Shown: positions 62,291 to 64,000 of the stretch, in pieces | How the letters are laid out: the number at the start of each line of letters is the position of its first letter | Position numbering within the stretch: the stretch's first letter is position 1 | From: an uncultured Pelagibacteraceae bacterium | GTDB lineage: Bacteria; Pseudomonadota; Alphaproteobacteria; Pelagibacterales; Pelagibacteraceae | Assembly: GCA_902589765.1 (NCBI GenBank) | Contig: CACIUF010000001.1 | Location: 62,001-126,000, forward strand | Reading direction: 5' to 3' | DNA length: 64,000 bases | Made by a program: the position numbers and the translations under genes | Notes under the pieces: model-generated | The model's database searches: none | The model's input: the letters and a program-made list of their open reading frames with translations, nothing else | Told to the model about the DNA's origin: nothing

Positions 62291-63396
62291 AAAGTTATCC
62301 GATAGCAAAATCAAGAAGAGTTAGAAGTACACCCTATACTTCTAGAATAGAGAAACAAGGTGTTACCGCTTATACGGTTTATAATCATATGCTTTTACCA
62401 GCAGCTTTCGGTTCCTTGGAAGAGTCTTGTGATCATTTAAAAAAGAATGTTCAAATTTGGGATGTAGCTGCAGAAAGACAGGTTGAAATTTTAGGCAAAG
62501 ATGCTGCAAAACTTGTACAACTCATGACTTGTAGAGATTTATCGAAAGCCAAAGTAGGAAGATGTTATTATTGCCCTTTGATCGATGAAAATGGAAATTT
62601 GGTAAATGATCCTGTTATTTTAAAATTAGCTGAAGATAGATGGTGGATTTCAATTGCTGACTCTGATGTAATTTTTTTTGCAAAAGGTCTTGCTTCAGGA
62701 AATAAATTTGATGTTAAAATTTTTGAACCAATCGTAGATATCTTAGCAGTTCAAGGTCCTAAATCTTTTGATTTAATGGAAAAAGTTTTTGGTGAAAAAA
62801 TAAAAGAGTTAAAATTTTTTGGATTTGATTATTTCACTTTTAATGGGGCAAAACATTTAATAGCTAGATCTGGTTGGTCAAAACAAGGTGGTTTTGAAAT
62901 TTATGTTGAAAAAACTGACTCAGGTTTGAAGTTATACGATCATCTTTTTGAAATTGGTAAAGAATTCAATGTTAGGCCTGGATGTCCAAATTTAATCGAA
63001 AGGATTGAGAGTGGTTTACTTTCTTATGGGAATGATTTTGATAACAATGATAATCCATTTCAATGTGGTTTTGATAAATATATCGATTTAGAGACCGATA
63101 TAAACTTTTTAGGTAAAGATAAACTTAAAAAAATTAAAGAAAAAGGAATTGATAGAAAGCTAATGGGTGTTCAGATAGATTTAACCAAGATTATTTTAAC
63201 TAGTTCTTTAGACATCAAGAATAATGAAGGGAAAATAATTGGAGAACTAAGATCCGCTTGTTACTCGCCACATTTTAAAAAAGTTATCGGTATTGCAATG
63301 ATAAAAGAACCATATTGCAAAGCATCTTCGTCCGGAACAATAGAAATTGATGGAAATTCTTTAGCTCTTAAAGTTTGCGATTTACCTTTCATCTAG
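62287..63396 (+). CDS. dmdA: Dimethylsulfoniopropionate demethylase DmdA
   Basis: Transfers a methyl group from DMSP to tetrahydrofolate, giving methylmercaptopropionate. The 369 residues equal the Pelagibacter enzyme in length, and the sequence agrees with it closely from memory: [19 protein letters not shown] at the start, [62 protein letters not shown] and a C-terminal CDLPFI. The fold is that of glycine cleavage T-protein. Distinguishing it from GcvT is safe given these stretches. folD in the same window can process the folate-bound one-carbon unit after oxidation. Confidence 0.96.
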   Translation: MKSYPIAKSRRVRSTPYTSRIEKQGVTAYTVYNHMLLPAAFGSLEESCDHLKKNVQIWDVAAERQVEILGKDAAKLVQLMTCRDLSKAKVGRCYYCPLIDENGNLVNDPVILKLAEDRWWISIADSDVIFFAKGLASGNKFDVKIFEPIVDILAVQGPKSFDLMEKVFGEKIKELKFFGFDYFTFNGAKHLIARSGWSKQGGFEIYVEKTDSGLKLYDHLFEIGKEFNVRPGCPNLIERIESGLLSYGNDFDNNDNPFQCGFDKYIDLETDINFLGKDKLKKIKEKGIDRKLMGVQIDLTKIILTSSLDIKNNEGKIIGELRSACYSPHFKKVIGIAMIKEPYCKASSSGTIEIDGNSLALKVCDLPFI

Positions 63397-63411
63397 TATA
63401 AAACTTAGATC

Positions 63412-64000
63412 ATGAATATTGCAATTGTAGGAGCAACAGGAAATGTTGGTAGAAAAACATTGGAAATTTTGGAGAGAAAAGAATTTTCAATAGATAATTT
63501 ATATTTAGTTGCGTCCTCAAAAAGTGTTGGAAAAAAAATTGGTTTTAGAGGTAAGGAAATGGATGTCCTTGATTTAGAAAATTTTGATTTCTCAAAAGTT
63601 AATATTGCTTTTTTTGCAGCCGGTGGAAAAATTTCTGAAAAATTTGCTGAAAGAGCAGCCAAAAATTGCTTGGTAATTGATAACTCTAGTTTTTTTAGAA
63701 TGGATCCAGACGTACCTTTAATAGTTCCACAAGTAAATTCAGATGATCTAAAAAAAATTAAAAAAAATATTGTTGCAAATCCGAATTGTTCAACAGCTCA
63801 ATTAGTGATTGCTCTTAAACCTTTACACGATCTATTTATTATCAAAAGAATTGTCGTGTCTACTTATCAATCAGTTTCTGGAGGTGGAAAAGCTCCCATG
63901 GATGAACTTATTGAGCAAACTAAACTAGTTTTAGATGGTAAAAAAGTATCATCTAAAAATTTTACAAAACAAATAGCTTTTAATGCCATCCCTCATATCG
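63412..64000 (+). CDS. asd: Aspartate-semialdehyde dehydrogenase (partial)
   Basis: The first 196 codons are visible; the gene runs off the right edge without a stop. The N-terminal NADP motif is AIVGATGNVGRK, followed by FFAAGGKISEKFA, DNSSFFRMDPDVPLIVPQVN (key NSSxFRMDxxVPLxVP) and the active-site NPNCSTAQLV (catalytic Cys). It makes aspartate semialdehyde for lysine, threonine and methionine synthesis. It starts 15 bases after dmdA. Confidence 0.96.
   Translation, partial: MNIAIVGATGNVGRKTLEILERKEFSIDNLYLVASSKSVGKKIGFRGKEMDVLDLENFDFSKVNIAFFAAGGKISEKFAERAAKNCLVIDNSSFFRMDPDVPLIVPQVNSDDLKKIKKNIVANPNCSTAQLVIALKPLHDLFIIKRIVVSTYQSVSGGGKAPMDELIEQTKLVLDGKKVSSKNFTKQIAFNAIPHI

Noticed and set aside
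62287-63396. Glycine cleavage T-protein GcvT
   Set aside because: Fold is shared, but the N- and C-terminal stretches and length match Pelagibacter DmdA, and DmdB/DmdC-like genes are adjacent.

Overview
The window looks like a piece of a SAR11 (Candidatus Pelagibacter-type) alphaproteobacterial chromosome. The DNA is very AT-rich, genes are packed with overlaps or gaps of a few bases, and no non-coding stretch exceeds about 180 bases. The gene set is typical of the marine group: a DMSP demethylase whose sequence is close to the Pelagibacter DmdA that I remember, a TRAP transporter, photolyases, and alphaproteobacterial families such as DUF2794 and IalB. I see no tRNA, rRNA, insertion sequence, prophage, CRISPR array or integrase, and no recognisable DNA-binding transcriptional regulator.

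Layout. 1-3.7 kb (minus): purH (cut by the window edge), a heparinase II/III-like protein, rpe and a YggT-like membrane protein. 3.7-8.7 kb: an acetate-type sodium symporter with its small DUF4212 partner, a divergent unknown gene, and acetyl-CoA synthetase with an odd polybasic N-terminus; together they form an acetate uptake and activation module. 8.7-14.6 kb: EVE-domain protein and tsaD (minus), then hemC, hemD, MscS channel, YggT, folD and two small proteins (plus). 14.6-19.4 kb: metallo-beta-lactamase-fold hydrolase, then tesA and the ybbA/ybbP-type ABC exporter, divergent with interlocked start codons. 19.4-26.3 kb: an accessory-looking block with a PQQ-type sugar dehydrogenase, SDR, a PhrB-type photolyase, DUF2256, an FG-GAP/ASPIC secreted protein, two unknowns, and a photolyase FAD-domain protein with unusual architecture. 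26.3-32.1 kb: PsiE-like protein, argG, IalB, aldo/keto reductase, Bax-inhibitor-1, DUF2794, YciB and HspQ.

32.1-36.9 kb: a strong RNA-like hairpin, then the cytochrome c maturation operon ccmCDEFGH with a PagL-like lipid A deacylase joined to its end. 36.9-47.4 kb: a carboxylic-acid cluster of two tandem FMN hydroxyacid oxidases, an aminotransferase, a GlcD-like FAD oxidase, a hydroxypyruvate/glyoxylate reductase, a TRAP transporter (P, then a terminator, then Q and M) and an amidase. This set probably imports and interconverts 2-hydroxy and 2-oxo acids. 47.4-49.9 kb: small membrane protein, DMT exporter, alpha/beta hydrolase and an unknown secreted protein.

49.9-58.1 kb: the SRP receptor ftsY and dapF (minus) face ffh-rpsP-trmD-rplS-leuC-leuD-leuB (plus). 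The intergenic region carries a compact four-way-junction RNA of about 96 nt directly before ffh, which is the most interesting non-coding signal here. rimM is missing from its usual place, and both ribosomal proteins S16 and L19 have long Lys/Glu/Ala-rich tails. 58.1-63.4 kb: a DMSP demethylation operon (DmdC-like, DmdB-like, alpha/beta hydrolase, DmdA), followed by asd, which runs off the right edge.
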